In this document: positions 52,610-60,405 of the stretch, piece after piece
Numbering within the stretch: position 1 is the stretch's first letter
Layout: each line of letters opens with the position of its first letter
Assembly (NCBI GenBank): GCA_017938695.1
Contig: JAGBBA010000047.1
Span: forward strand, 92,809-156,808
Length of the DNA stretch: 64,000 nucleotides
Origin: Clostridia bacterium
GTDB taxonomy: Bacteria; Bacillota; Clostridia; Christensenellales; Aristaeellaceae
Direction: 5' to 3'
Program-made: the position numbers and the translations under genes
The notes under the pieces: model-generated
Database searches by the model: none
Seen by the model: only the letters and a program-made list of their open reading frames with translations
What the model was told of the DNA's origin: nothing

Positions 52610-53050
52610 TTACAGTTCGAAACGGTAAACCCTCACCTTGCGTTTGCCTTCCAGGTACATTTCATTGTCCCGGGGCACATCGGCCACCTCGATCAAGATG
52701 CCGCCTGCAAGCTCGCAGGTTCTGGCCGATGGCGCATTGTCCGGCACACAGGTGATGTACACATGATCCATGCCGTGCTTCCTGGCCTGGCGGAACAAAA
52801 GCTGACACGCCTTGGCCGCATAATGGTGGCCGCGGTACGGCTCATGAACGCCATAGCCGATATTGCCGCCCACATAGGTCTTGTCGTTGTGGCCAATACG
52901 CAGATCACAGTAGCCCACGGATGTTCCGTCCACCAGGCAAATGTCAAAGTAGTATGCAGGCAGCCAGCGTTTCTCCGGCCGAGCCTCGCAGGTGCTTTTC
53001 AGGCGAAGGAATATTTCCCCGTCCCGCAGGTCATCCCCATCAAAAAACAT
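52610..53050 (-). CDS. GNAT-family N-acetyltransferase
   Basis: A 146-residue acetyltransferase. The acetyl-CoA binding segment is YGVHEPYRGHHYAAKA (motif A, residues about 66-81) followed by VYITCVPDNAPSARTCELAGG. The substrate cannot be told. It follows the CapA-like gene by 12 bases and is the last gene of that minus-strand unit. Confidence 0.88.
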   Translation of the reverse strand: MFFDGDDLRDGEIFLRLKSTCEARPEKRWLPAYYFDICLVDGTSVGYCDLRIGHNDKTYVGGNIGYGVHEPYRGHHYAAKACQLLFRQARKHGMDHVYITCVPDNAPSARTCELAGGILIEVADVPRDNEMYLEGKRKVRVYRFEL

Positions 53051-53062
53051 CGTTCTGCTCCG

Positions 53063-54454
53063 TCAGCGAAGCACCAGCGGCGTTTCTTCGCCCAGGTACT
53101 TCTGCACATTCTTATAGGCACGATCCTTGCTTTCGATCTGGCTTTCCGCCATACCGTCCGGCGCAGGCAGGTCGCTAGCCACCACGCGGTAGTAGTACCG
53201 CCCATCCTGCTTAAATCGCCAGATATAGGTGGGAGTATAGCTGACCTTGTTGAAGGTCACCTTTTGCCCATCGTAGCTGATATCCAGGTGCAGCAGCATG
53301 CCTGCCACGTTGGCATTGGTGCAGGAGCCATTCATCAGGCTGCCCAGGGAGTAGGCGCACAACGTCTGCTTAGTGGTTCCGTCAGCCAGATTGCCCGTGA
53401 GCCATGTCACCGGTTGAACCACCCGGCTGCCAGCACCGATGATCACATCTACGCCGCTATCTGCCAGCTGCTGGGCAAAGGCGATCTGCTTCTTGGTGGG
53501 GGCAGTTTTGCCCGATGCGGCACTCCAGCTCAACGATACCACCACCACCTGGGCACCTTGCTGCCGGACGGCTGCCACATCCGCAAGAATCTCCCCTGCG
53601 CCGTCACTGATGGCGTCCAGCGGCACAGCATAGGTCAGGCCGTCCTTTTTCATGGCCTTTTTGCCCTTGTCGGAAAGCACATCGGTATAATGCAGCACGG
53701 CAACCTTCACGCCGCCCAGCTCCATGATGTGCCGCTGTGCAGCACGGCTGGATTCATCGGCATAGGCACCCAAAACCGTCATACCGCTGGACTGCGCCGC
53801 CGTTACAGTGGATGTCAGGCCAGCCATGCCCTGATCGTAGGCATGCTTATATCCCAGTGCAACAGCATCGATCCCCACACCGGAGAGCATGGGCAGCACG
53901 TCTTCCGGCGTGACCGTGTCGCTCAGTTTTGCCTCGGGATAAATAATGTTTTCCAGCGTGACCATGCTGAAATCCGCCGTGAGTTCATTTCTGATCAGGC
54001 TCAGCACGTCGGAAAAATCATACTTCTTGGATTCGCTGTAATAATGATCTTGCCGCAGCTCCGTATTCACGATAATGCTGCCGCCGAAGGTGGCCGAAAA
54101 CCGGCCCCCGGGCACAGGCGTAGCTGTGGGCTGAACCGTCGGCGTAGCCGTCGACACCGCAGTAGCCGTGCTGGATGCCACCGGTGCAACTGTTGCAACG
54201 GGTGCCAGCGTGGGCTGCACCGGTGCAGTTTCATCCTTCGTAACGCTGATAATGGGAATATCGCTCAGGCTCAATTCAGGCAGGGTACCATCCAGGGACA
54301 GTGCTTGCAGCACCTTATCCGTGTCGATGGTCACCTTGGTGTTGCCGCTAAGTTTGGGCAGCACCAATGCCATGCCCAGGACTACCAGGCACGTAATCGC
54401 AGTCATCACGATCGTTCCGATGGAAACACCGCGGAATTTCTTTTCCCGTGCCAC
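53063..54454 (-). CDS. CapA-family (PGA_cap) calcineurin-like protein, membrane-anchored
   Basis: A 463-residue protein. One N-terminal membrane helix (about 12-33) anchors it outside; a Thr/Pro/Ala/Val-rich spacer (about 70-115) leads to the CapA domain (FSATFGGSIIVNTEL, MVTLENIIYPEA, VDAVALGYKHAYDQG, VVVVSLSW, GAGSRVVQPV). CapA-like proteins are linked to poly-glutamate capsules and, more widely, unknown wall functions. Typical catalytic positions are partly altered: the usual GD-x2 of the first motif reads GGSI and the NNH-type motif reads GYKH, so activity may differ. RBS AAAGGAGG. Confidence 0.85.
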   Translation of the reverse strand: MAREKKFRGVSIGTIVMTAITCLVVLGMALVLPKLSGNTKVTIDTDKVLQALSLDGTLPELSLSDIPIISVTKDETAPVQPTLAPVATVAPVASSTATAVSTATPTVQPTATPVPGGRFSATFGGSIIVNTELRQDHYYSESKKYDFSDVLSLIRNELTADFSMVTLENIIYPEAKLSDTVTPEDVLPMLSGVGIDAVALGYKHAYDQGMAGLTSTVTAAQSSGMTVLGAYADESSRAAQRHIMELGGVKVAVLHYTDVLSDKGKKAMKKDGLTYAVPLDAISDGAGEILADVAAVRQQGAQVVVVSLSWSAASGKTAPTKKQIAFAQQLADSGVDVIIGAGSRVVQPVTWLTGNLADGTTKQTLCAYSLGSLMNGSCTNANVAGMLLHLDISYDGQKVTFNKVSYTPTYIWRFKQDGRYYYRVVASDLPAPDGMAESQIESKDRAYKNVQKYLGEETPLVLR

Positions 54455-54489
54455 AGCAGTCCCCTCCTTTCAGCGAATGATCCTCTTGA

Positions 54490-54609
54490 TTAGAACACCT
54501 GGGACAGCGCAGCCGCCAGCACAACGGAACCGATCATCAGTCCAGCCAGCAGCAGGCAAACGATACGGGTCATTTTCTGCTTCAGTTCAGCCTTGTTTTT
54601 CTTCGCCAT
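54490..54609 (-). CDS. 39-residue single-pass membrane peptide
   Basis: A short gene with ATG at 54609 preceded by GGAGG, ending TAA at 54490. The product begins MAKKNKAELKQKMTRIV and has one hydrophobic helix (about residues 17-36), then QVF. The Lys-rich N-terminus would stay in the cytosol. Layout resembles the small DUF4044-type peptides of other Firmicutes but identity is not established. It lies between the CNNM and CapA-like genes with 18- and 35-base gaps, so it is part of their operon. Confidence 0.75.
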   Translation of the reverse strand: MAKKNKAELKQKMTRIVCLLLAGLMIGSVVLAAALSQVF

Positions 54610-54627
54610 GGGAAACGCCTCCAATTC

Positions 54628-55884
54628 TTATGCCTCTGCCGCAGCAGCAGGCTGTTTTTTCCATACGCGCACCTGCGTCACGCGACGCTTGTCCATCTGC
54701 GTGACCTGTCCGCATACCTCTTCTGTTTCAAACTTTGCACTCACCGTAGGAATGCAGCCCAGCACCTCAGCAGCCCAGCCGCCCACTGTGTCAGCCTCGA
54801 AGGTGTCCTCCACATGAAGGCTTTCCAGCAGTTCGCTCAGCTGCATGCCGCCGTCCACCAGGCAGGAGCCGTCCTCCAGGGGGATCACATCCTGGTTGAT
54901 GATATCGTGTTCGTCGTAGATCTCGCCTACCAGTTCTTCCAGCACGTCCTCCATGGTCACAATGCCCTCAGTGCCGCCAAATTCGTCCAGCACGATCACC
55001 ATGTGGGTCTTGGTGCTCTGGAACAGCTTCAGCAGCTTGGAAATCTTCAGCGTAGAGGGAGCCATGACCGGCGCAGCCATGATCTGCTTGATATCATGGC
55101 AGCCGGCGTGCTGCAGCACATAGAAATCCTTCTCATGAAGGATGCCCACCACATGATCCATGTCCTCATGGTACACGGGAATGCGGGAGAAGCCGCTCTC
55201 GCGGAAGATATTGGCTGCATCCTCCATGGTAGCAGTGTCTTCCAGGGCGGTCACATCCACACGGGGAGTAAGAATGCTGATCACGTCCTGGTCGTTAAAC
55301 TCAATGGCCGAGCGGATCAGTTCACCCTCGTGGGCATCCATATCGCCCTCGTTCTGGGCTTCGTCCACCATGGTCATCAGTTCGGCTTCGATGCGGCTAT
55401 CGTCCTCCTGTGGCTTGAACACCTTGCTCAGGAGCTTCCGCCACAGTGTAAACAGCGCATTGATGGGCTGGAGCAGGCGGATCAGCAGCTTCAGCCAGGG
55501 GGCAACGGCCATGGCGACCCTCTCCGGCGATTCCTTGGCCAGTGCCTTGGGCGACACTTCACCAAAGATCAGGATCAGGATAGTCATCACCACAGTAGAA
55601 AGTGTGGCACCATAATTGCCGACCCACGCAGTAAACAGCACCGTCGCAATGGACGTGCCGGCGATATTCACAATGTTGTTGCCCACCAGGATGGTGGTCA
55701 AAAGACGGTCATAGTCCTCCGCCAGATCAACCGCCAGCTTTGCGCGCTTATTGCCATCAGTGTAAAGGGTCTTCAAGCGCACCTTGCTCACAGCAGAGTA
55801 AGCCGTTTCAGACGAAGAAAAAAACGCGGACAAGGCCACGCACACCAGCAGCGCGGCCAGCAGGATCCACATGGTCGAAGTCAT
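54628..55884 (-). CDS. CNNM/CBS/CorC-HlyC family transporter (hemolysin-like)
   Basis: A 418-residue protein: DUF21/CNNM membrane domain (four helices, 1-150, with FFSSSETAYSAVSKVRL and GNNIVNI), two CBS domains (about 195-310, ILTPRVDVTALE and DFYVLQHAG) and a C-terminal CorC_HlyC domain (about 330-410, DGGMQLSELLESL). Family members are linked to Mg2+ or other divalent cation efflux, with CBS domains sensing nucleotides. ATG 55884 is taken as start; TTG 55893 is an in-frame alternative nearer to AAAGGA. A structured leader precedes it. Confidence 0.92.
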   Translation of the reverse strand: MTSTMWILLAALLVCVALSAFFSSSETAYSAVSKVRLKTLYTDGNKRAKLAVDLAEDYDRLLTTILVGNNIVNIAGTSIATVLFTAWVGNYGATLSTVVMTILILIFGEVSPKALAKESPERVAMAVAPWLKLLIRLLQPINALFTLWRKLLSKVFKPQEDDSRIEAELMTMVDEAQNEGDMDAHEGELIRSAIEFNDQDVISILTPRVDVTALEDTATMEDAANIFRESGFSRIPVYHEDMDHVVGILHEKDFYVLQHAGCHDIKQIMAAPVMAPSTLKISKLLKLFQSTKTHMVIVLDEFGGTEGIVTMEDVLEELVGEIYDEHDIINQDVIPLEDGSCLVDGGMQLSELLESLHVEDTFEADTVGGWAAEVLGCIPTVSAKFETEEVCGQVTQMDKRRVTQVRVWKKQPAAAAEA

Positions 55885-55893
55885 GGAAATCAA

Positions 55894-56015
55894 ACAATCC
55901 TTTCAGTATACGCCTGCGTGACGAAAAAGCATCGGCCCCGCAGGCAGAAAACTTCCAGGTAAGGGAGGTTGATCCACGAAACCGCCACTCCTTTCGTCAC
56001 AATGATAAATGTAGA
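55894..56015 (-). promoter_or_regulatory. Structured 5' leader of the CNNM gene, candidate cis-regulatory RNA
   Basis: On the minus strand the leader begins with GTGACGAAA (56000-55992), which can pair fully with TTTCGTCAC (55926-55918), or, with six bases, with TTTCGT at 55981-55976. A hairpin GCCTGCG (55945-55939) with CGCAGGC (55918-55912) holds the distal partner in its loop, so the helices compete or form a pseudoknot. No known riboswitch class was recognised. Confidence 0.5.
55903..55977 (-). CDS. Possible 24-codon leader peptide (uORF) before the CNNM gene
   Basis: GTG 55977 has AAAGGAG at ten bases and runs to TGA at 55903, about 18 bases before the CNNM ATG. The product, VDQPPLPGSFLPAGPMLFRH and four more residues, is proline-rich, including a PP pair that can slow ribosomes. 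Its ribosome site overlaps the 5' arm of the competing helices. Coding is inferred only from signals and position. Confidence 0.35.
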   Translation of the reverse strand: MDQPPLPGSFLPAGPMLFRHAGVY

Positions 56016-56021
56016 CATGAT

Positions 56022-56050
56022 ATTATAGCATGCACACGAACAAAATGCAA
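56022..56050 (-). promoter_or_regulatory. Sigma-A promoter of the CNNM operon
   Basis: Minus strand TTGCAT (56045-56050) and TATAAT (56022-56027), 17-base spacer, giving a leader of about 120-130 bases. Confidence 0.75.
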
Positions 56051-56089
56051 TCAAAAGCCTTATTGGTTACGGTATTCAGCGGATTCCCC

Positions 56090-56118
56090 TTGACGTTCAG
56101 GAAATAATTTGATACAAT
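56090..56118 (+). promoter_or_regulatory. Sigma-A promoter of the 746-residue protein gene
   Basis: TTGACG at 56090-56095 and TACAAT at 56113-56118, 17-base spacer. The leader of about 105 bases holds a small hairpin, GGAAGG with CCTTCC (near 56151-56166). Confidence 0.8.
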
Positions 56119-56229
56119 TTATACATCTGGTTCTATGTCAATTTTCAAGGAAGGGTATGACCTTCCAGGCATAAGGCGGCATGGTGGCATATGCACGCTT
56201 TATATCATCATATGGGTGGAGGCATCATG

Positions 56230-58470
56230 ATGAATCTCGAGCGCGACCTTGTATTCTGTTTTATCGAAGAAGATAATATCCAGCGGGCGTATTTCCGCGT
56301 CCGTCCGCTTTTGACCGTCCACGGCGATGTACAGCAGGACGCTGCTAACCTCTGGCCGGATAACGGCTGCCTGCGCATTGTGCCCGACCGCAATGAGCAG
56401 CACACCTTTAAGGAGCGCATGCGCACCCTGGGCGGCTACTGCATGATGAATCTGCTGGGCATCCCTTCTGATGCCAACAAGATCCGCACCAACAAGAATT
56501 ATAAGCCCGAGCGCGGTGAAAACAACCAGTTCATCCTCTACTCTGATACCGTTCAGCCCCTGCCTGAGCACACCTTCTTCCAGGTGATCGAATCCACGCC
56601 CGATGATTTTGCCAAAGCCGCCGAAACCGCTGTTACCCCTCTTTTCTACATTCGTGAAAACGATACGCTTTTCGGCCCGATCCGCAAAGCTGCGCCTGAG
56701 AAGCCCGATACCGCCAAAGAAGCCCAGGGCACGCTTTACCCCGTTGCCTGCCCCGATGGTCAGGAACGCGTGCTGCTGTGCATCGAAGAACCGATGCCAG
56801 CAGAGAAGGCAGCGCCTGCCGTTCCCCAGGAAGAACCCAAAGCTGCCGAACCGGCTCCCGAATCCGTTGCAGAAAAGCAGGAGCAAGAGGGCGAGCTGCC
56901 CATCGGCAAGCCGCTGCAGATCCTGGATCAGAACAAAAATTTCGAAGAAACCCTTCAGGGCCTGGATCAGCCCCTGTCCAAGGATGCCAATCTTCTTCGC
57001 CAGGCTGAATCCAAGATCACCGAGAAACCCGTCGTCCCCGGCAATGACAAGCCTCTGAGCGGCACACCCCTGTATCGCGCCAACATGCGCACCGCTGTAC
57101 CTCAGCCCAAGAACAAGCTGCAGGAGGTCGTTTCTGCCCAGTGGCGTGTTGCCCGCAACGAGCCCCCCACGGCTCCCCTGCCTGCCGGTGCCAAGATGCA
57201 TCAGGTAGAAAACCCCGTGGAGATCGCCTGCACCAGCATGAAGGCTGCCTGGCAGGTGCCCGAAGCCCAGACCCAGCTCATTGACCTGATCCTGTCCCTG
57301 GACGGCATGCGCGCCAAGCTGGAGCCGTATATGGTGGAATCTACCGCTAATTCGCCCCTGCAAAAGGCCATGCAGGCCCACTTGCAGGACATGGAAGCCG
57401 AGCGTCTTTCCGTGCTGCTGCAGCTGGACAAGGCCAAGGCTGACCTTGACGCTTTCCGCCGTACCACGCTGGACAGCCTGTCTGAGAAGACCAAGCAGGA
57501 AACAACCAAGCTTGAGGCTGCCAAGGCAGAGTTGGAAAGTGCCGTCAGCAACCTGAAAGCTCAGCAGGATGCTCTGCTTGCCCAGCGCGACGAGCTCCTT
57601 CACCGCATTGATGAATTGCAGCAGAGCAGCCTTCCCGCCGCGCTGGCCAAAGCCATGGCGGATGCGCAGCTTGCCGCCCCTGTTGCAGGTATTCCCCTGC
57701 GCATGAGCCCCGTCAGCGGCCACAAGGTCGAAGTGGACGAAATGATCCAGCGCGTTATGGATGCCTTTAATGCCAGCGGCATGCCTGTCAAGCGCAACCA
57801 TGCTATTGCTATGCTGGCTGTGCTGGCTGCGTCCTCCCGCATCGGCCTGGTATCCGCTGCGCCCGCCGCAGCCTCCACCCTGGTCAAGAACATTGCCACA
57901 GCCCTGGGCTGGCAGAACGGCTTTGTGCAGCAGGTCACCACCGAGCAAAAGCCCCTGCTTTCTCCCCTGCCTGCTGATGCTGCTCCCGCTGTACTGCTAA
58001 CGACCCTGGCCGCCTATGCACCCCTTGACAACATCACCAAGGTCATGCTGGCACGCAATACAGGCAACCTGACCCGCAATGCAGCCTATGAAACCTGCTC
58101 CTGGCCCATCGTTCAGCTGCCGGAGCTGCCCGTTATTCCCGAGATTCCCGCCCACGACGGCTGCAAGGCCATCAGCACGGCTGCCCTGAAAGCACTGCTT
58201 GATCAGCCCGCCATTGCCCGGCAGGAGATCGAACAGATCCTTTCCGGCATCCTGGCACAGATCACCCCGATCTCCGGCGCAGCCCTTAAGGAAATGCAGC
58301 AGTTCATCTCCGCCTGTGCCGCCCTGATGGACGGCGGACTGGCCGCCGCCTGCGACTGGGCCATCCTGCTGTGGATTCTCCCCGGCATCGACCGCAACGC
58401 CAAGGCCGCAAATGCTCTCAAGCCGCTTCTGGCTGAATATCCCCTGTCCCTGGCGAAGCTTCAAGCATAA
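56230..58470 (+). CDS. Unknown 746-residue protein with coiled coil and degenerate AAA-like P-loop
   Basis: Not a recognised family. Residues 1-150 form a globular domain (NLERDLVFCFIEEDNIQRAY, GCLRIVPDRNEQ, GGYCMMNLLGIPSD). A Pro/Glu/Ala-rich linker covers about 150-300. A charged coiled coil spans about 388-464. The helical C-terminal region (about 505-746) has the layout of McrB-like AAA ATPases: NHAIAMLAVLAASSRIGLV leads to SAAPAAAST (542-550) where GPPGxGKST would stand, then LVKNIATALGW. The Walker lysine and glycines are missing and no Walker B is clear, so nucleotide hydrolysis is unlikely. No signal peptide. ATG 56230 has GGAGG at seven bases. Monocistronic, with own promoter and terminator. 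Confidence 0.85.
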   Translation: MNLERDLVFCFIEEDNIQRAYFRVRPLLTVHGDVQQDAANLWPDNGCLRIVPDRNEQHTFKERMRTLGGYCMMNLLGIPSDANKIRTNKNYKPERGENNQFILYSDTVQPLPEHTFFQVIESTPDDFAKAAETAVTPLFYIRENDTLFGPIRKAAPEKPDTAKEAQGTLYPVACPDGQERVLLCIEEPMPAEKAAPAVPQEEPKAAEPAPESVAEKQEQEGELPIGKPLQILDQNKNFEETLQGLDQPLSKDANLLRQAESKITEKPVVPGNDKPLSGTPLYRANMRTAVPQPKNKLQEVVSAQWRVARNEPPTAPLPAGAKMHQVENPVEIACTSMKAAWQVPEAQTQLIDLILSLDGMRAKLEPYMVESTANSPLQKAMQAHLQDMEAERLSVLLQLDKAKADLDAFRRTTLDSLSEKTKQETTKLEAAKAELESAVSNLKAQQDALLAQRDELLHRIDELQQSSLPAALAKAMADAQLAAPVAGIPLRMSPVSGHKVEVDEMIQRVMDAFNASGMPVKRNHAIAMLAVLAASSRIGLVSAAPAAASTLVKNIATALGWQNGFVQQVTTEQKPLLSPLPADAAPAVLLTTLAAYAPLDNITKVMLARNTGNLTRNAAYETCSWPIVQLPELPVIPEIPAHDGCKAISTAALKALLDQPAIARQEIEQILSGILAQITPISGAALKEMQQFISACAALMDGGLAAACDWAILLWILPGIDRNAKAANALKPLLAEYPLSLAKLQA

Positions 58471-58475
58471 CATCA

Positions 58476-58505
58476 TCCCGGAGGAACATCATCCTCCGGG
58501 ATTTT
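58476..58505 (+). terminator. Terminator of the 746-residue protein gene
   Basis: TCCCGGAGGA and TCCTCCGGGA arms around ACATCA, then TTTTCC. The end of spoIIP overlaps the second arm. Confidence 0.8.
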
Positions 58506-59373
58506 CCTTTGTCAGCGTGTCTGCTATGGCCTGTGCCAGATAAGGTATGCCAGCCAGCACTTCCTCCAGCGTGTTATAGTTGAGCCCGCATTCGATCAGC
58601 ACACACCGCGGCGCGATATGCTGGTTGAACCGGCCTGTTTTCACCTTGATGTCCCGGCAGAGGCCCTCCACCTGGCCGTTCATGCTGGATGTAAGCTGCT
58701 GTGCGATCAGCATATTCGCCTCCCAGTCAGGCTTTTCGTCATAGCCCTGACCTTTGCCCACAAGCACCATAAATCGCGCTACTTCTTCCCCCGCAACATT
58801 CACCGTGCGCTTGATGGTGGAGTTTGAGGCAATGGCATCCCGGTGAAGATCAATATACAGGTCGTATGTTTCCCCTGCTTGCTGCCGCGCCTCCAGCATA
58901 ACCAGCGATCTTTGATAGGCCGTGGACAAATCCGGCGGTTCAAAGGCGGTTTCATCGTGAACCACGGTGCAGCCCTGCACCTCCAGCGCGGCCGCTAAGG
59001 CATTGCCTACGGCCACCATGTTGACCCGGTTATCCTTGCTGCGCCATTTCTCTGTTTCTTCATAGCGGTTACCCTCCACCTGCTCAAAGGCTTCCCAGGT
59101 GTGGGTGTGATAGATCAGCACGGTTTTCCCGGCAAGCAGCGGCGGCTCTGTGCTTCTCACGATCTCAACCCGAAGGGACGTATCCACCACCGGCGCAGGC
59201 GTTTCCACAACAAACGACAAATCCGCCTCTGCAAAGGCAGCAACGGCCTCGCTTTCCGGCTCTGCTTGTCCATCCAGCATGGAAGCAATGCACACGCCTG
59301 TTAAAACCATCAGCAGCATCATTCCCAAAAGAATGGCCACCGCCTGACTTTTCTTCCATACATAAAAACGCAC
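58489..59373 (-). CDS. spoIIP: Stage II sporulation protein P
   Basis: A 294-residue cell-wall amidase/endopeptidase of the engulfment complex (with SpoIID and SpoIIM). One N-terminal membrane helix (about 10-31), a spacer, then the amidase domain: VLIYHTHTWEAF (zinc His), IDLHRDAI and the C-terminal VLIECG motif. The start is GTG 59373 with GAGGTG at seven bases. It follows gpr, the usual order in Clostridia and Bacilli, and would act in the mother cell membrane. Confidence 0.94.
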   Translation of the reverse strand: MRFYVWKKSQAVAILLGMMLLMVLTGVCIASMLDGQAEPESEAVAAFAEADLSFVVETPAPVVDTSLRVEIVRSTEPPLLAGKTVLIYHTHTWEAFEQVEGNRYEETEKWRSKDNRVNMVAVGNALAAALEVQGCTVVHDETAFEPPDLSTAYQRSLVMLEARQQAGETYDLYIDLHRDAIASNSTIKRTVNVAGEEVARFMVLVGKGQGYDEKPDWEANMLIAQQLTSSMNGQVEGLCRDIKVKTGRFNQHIAPRCVLIECGLNYNTLEEVLAGIPYLAQAIADTLTKENPGG

Positions 59374-59429
59374 GATGCTGCACCTCGCTCTCTTTGTTAG
59401 AGCCTATGCAGCACCCTGCGCATATAGAC

Positions 59430-60317
59430 TTAATGCAAATAATGCGACAATTCTTCCAGCGACATGTCGGGCTGCAACGCAGCATTGACGGCCAGGGCCA
59501 GCATGTCCGCCAGGCCCTGCACCAGTTCATCAATGTTTCGGGGCGTCACCACAAGGTCGCCGGCGGAATTGCCCGCCAGTTCTTCGGCCATTCTCTCCGC
59601 CGCTTCTTCTGAGTTGTCGTAGGACAGAATGCGCCGCAATGCGTCCCGCACGATGGTGGATGCATACACTACCATGGGAATCCCCATGGCTATCACAGGA
59701 ACGTGCAGCCACTCCTTGTCAATGCCCTGCCGGTGGTTCCCCACGCCGCTGCCGGGCCGAATGCCCGTGTCCGTCACCTGTACGGTGGTGCAAATGTGGT
59801 TCATCTCCATGGCAGCCAGGGCGTCGATCACAAGCACCGCCGCAGGCTTGATCTTCTCCGTCATACCCAGAGCCAGCTCGGCCGTTTCCACACCCGTGAT
59901 GCCCAGCACGCCCGGAGCCATGGCGCACACGCCGCGCATATTCTTCTCCTGCAAGTGCCGCGTGACCAGCACGCCACTCACCACCCGGTCGCCCAGGGCG
60001 TCTGCCGTCATGTGCCTGTTGCCCAGGCCCAGCACCAGGATGTCCCCCTGCGGCGGCAATAACAGCCGCAGCATCTGGCTGATCTCCTTGGCGATGGCCA
60101 TTCGCTCTTCAGGCAAGAGCGACGGCAGCCGCGGATGGGTCAGCGTCCAGTACACGCCCTGGGCCTTGCCCAGCCGCTGTGCGGCATCGTCTGTCATGAT
60201 CCTCACCCAGGTGGTTTCCATATCGCCCTGGTGCTGCGTGTCTACCTGCACACCGGGACCAATGCCGCCAGGGCGGATGGTGCGCTCCATAGCAAGGTCT
60301 GTTCTATATCCGGTCAT
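59430..60317 (-). CDS. gpr: Germination protease GPR
   Basis: A 295-residue aspartic-type endopeptidase (A25) that degrades small acid-soluble spore proteins at germination. Family blocks: RTDLAMERT at the N-terminus, ILVLGLGNRHMTADALGDRVV, VLVIDALAAMEMNHICTTVQVTDTGIRPGSGVGN. It is made as an inactive zymogen; the pro-part is short here. Start ATG 60317 has AAGGAGG at eight bases. A forespore-type promoter precedes it. SpoIIP follows 56 bases downstream. Confidence 0.95.
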   Translation of the reverse strand: MTGYRTDLAMERTIRPGGIGPGVQVDTQHQGDMETTWVRIMTDDAAQRLGKAQGVYWTLTHPRLPSLLPEERMAIAKEISQMLRLLLPPQGDILVLGLGNRHMTADALGDRVVSGVLVTRHLQEKNMRGVCAMAPGVLGITGVETAELALGMTEKIKPAAVLVIDALAAMEMNHICTTVQVTDTGIRPGSGVGNHRQGIDKEWLHVPVIAMGIPMVVYASTIVRDALRRILSYDNSEEAAERMAEELAGNSAGDLVVTPRNIDELVQGLADMLALAVNAALQPDMSLEELSHYLH

Positions 60318-60341
60318 ACTGCATTCCTCCTTGAATGCAGT

Positions 60342-60371
60342 TAGTATGTGCACTCCACCGAATTCCATCCA
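60342..60371 (-). promoter_or_regulatory. Probable sigma-F/sigma-G promoter of gpr
   Basis: Minus strand TGGATG (60366-60371) and CATACTA (60342-60348), 17 bases apart. The -10 matches the forespore sigma consensus fully and the -35 four of six; gpr is a known forespore gene. Confidence 0.6.
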
Positions 60372-60373
60372 CG

Positions 60374-60403
60374 AAAAAAGGCCTGCATTTCGCAGACCTT
60401 TTT
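60374..60403 (-). terminator. Terminator of the phosphoribosyltransferase gene
   Basis: Minus strand AAAAAGGTCTGC and GCAGGCCTTTTTT around GAAAT, with one G-T/G-C change; T run follows. It lies beside the gpr promoter. Confidence 0.75.
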
Positions 60404-60405
60404 GC

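Noticed and set aside
52559-54493. 644-codon plus-strand open frame
   Set aside because: Runs through the importer terminator and opposite two clear minus-strand genes.
55888-56000. A 36-codon GTG-started frame across the CNNM leader
   Set aside because: No ribosome site before the GTG; the other frame with AAAGGAG is the better leader-peptide candidate.
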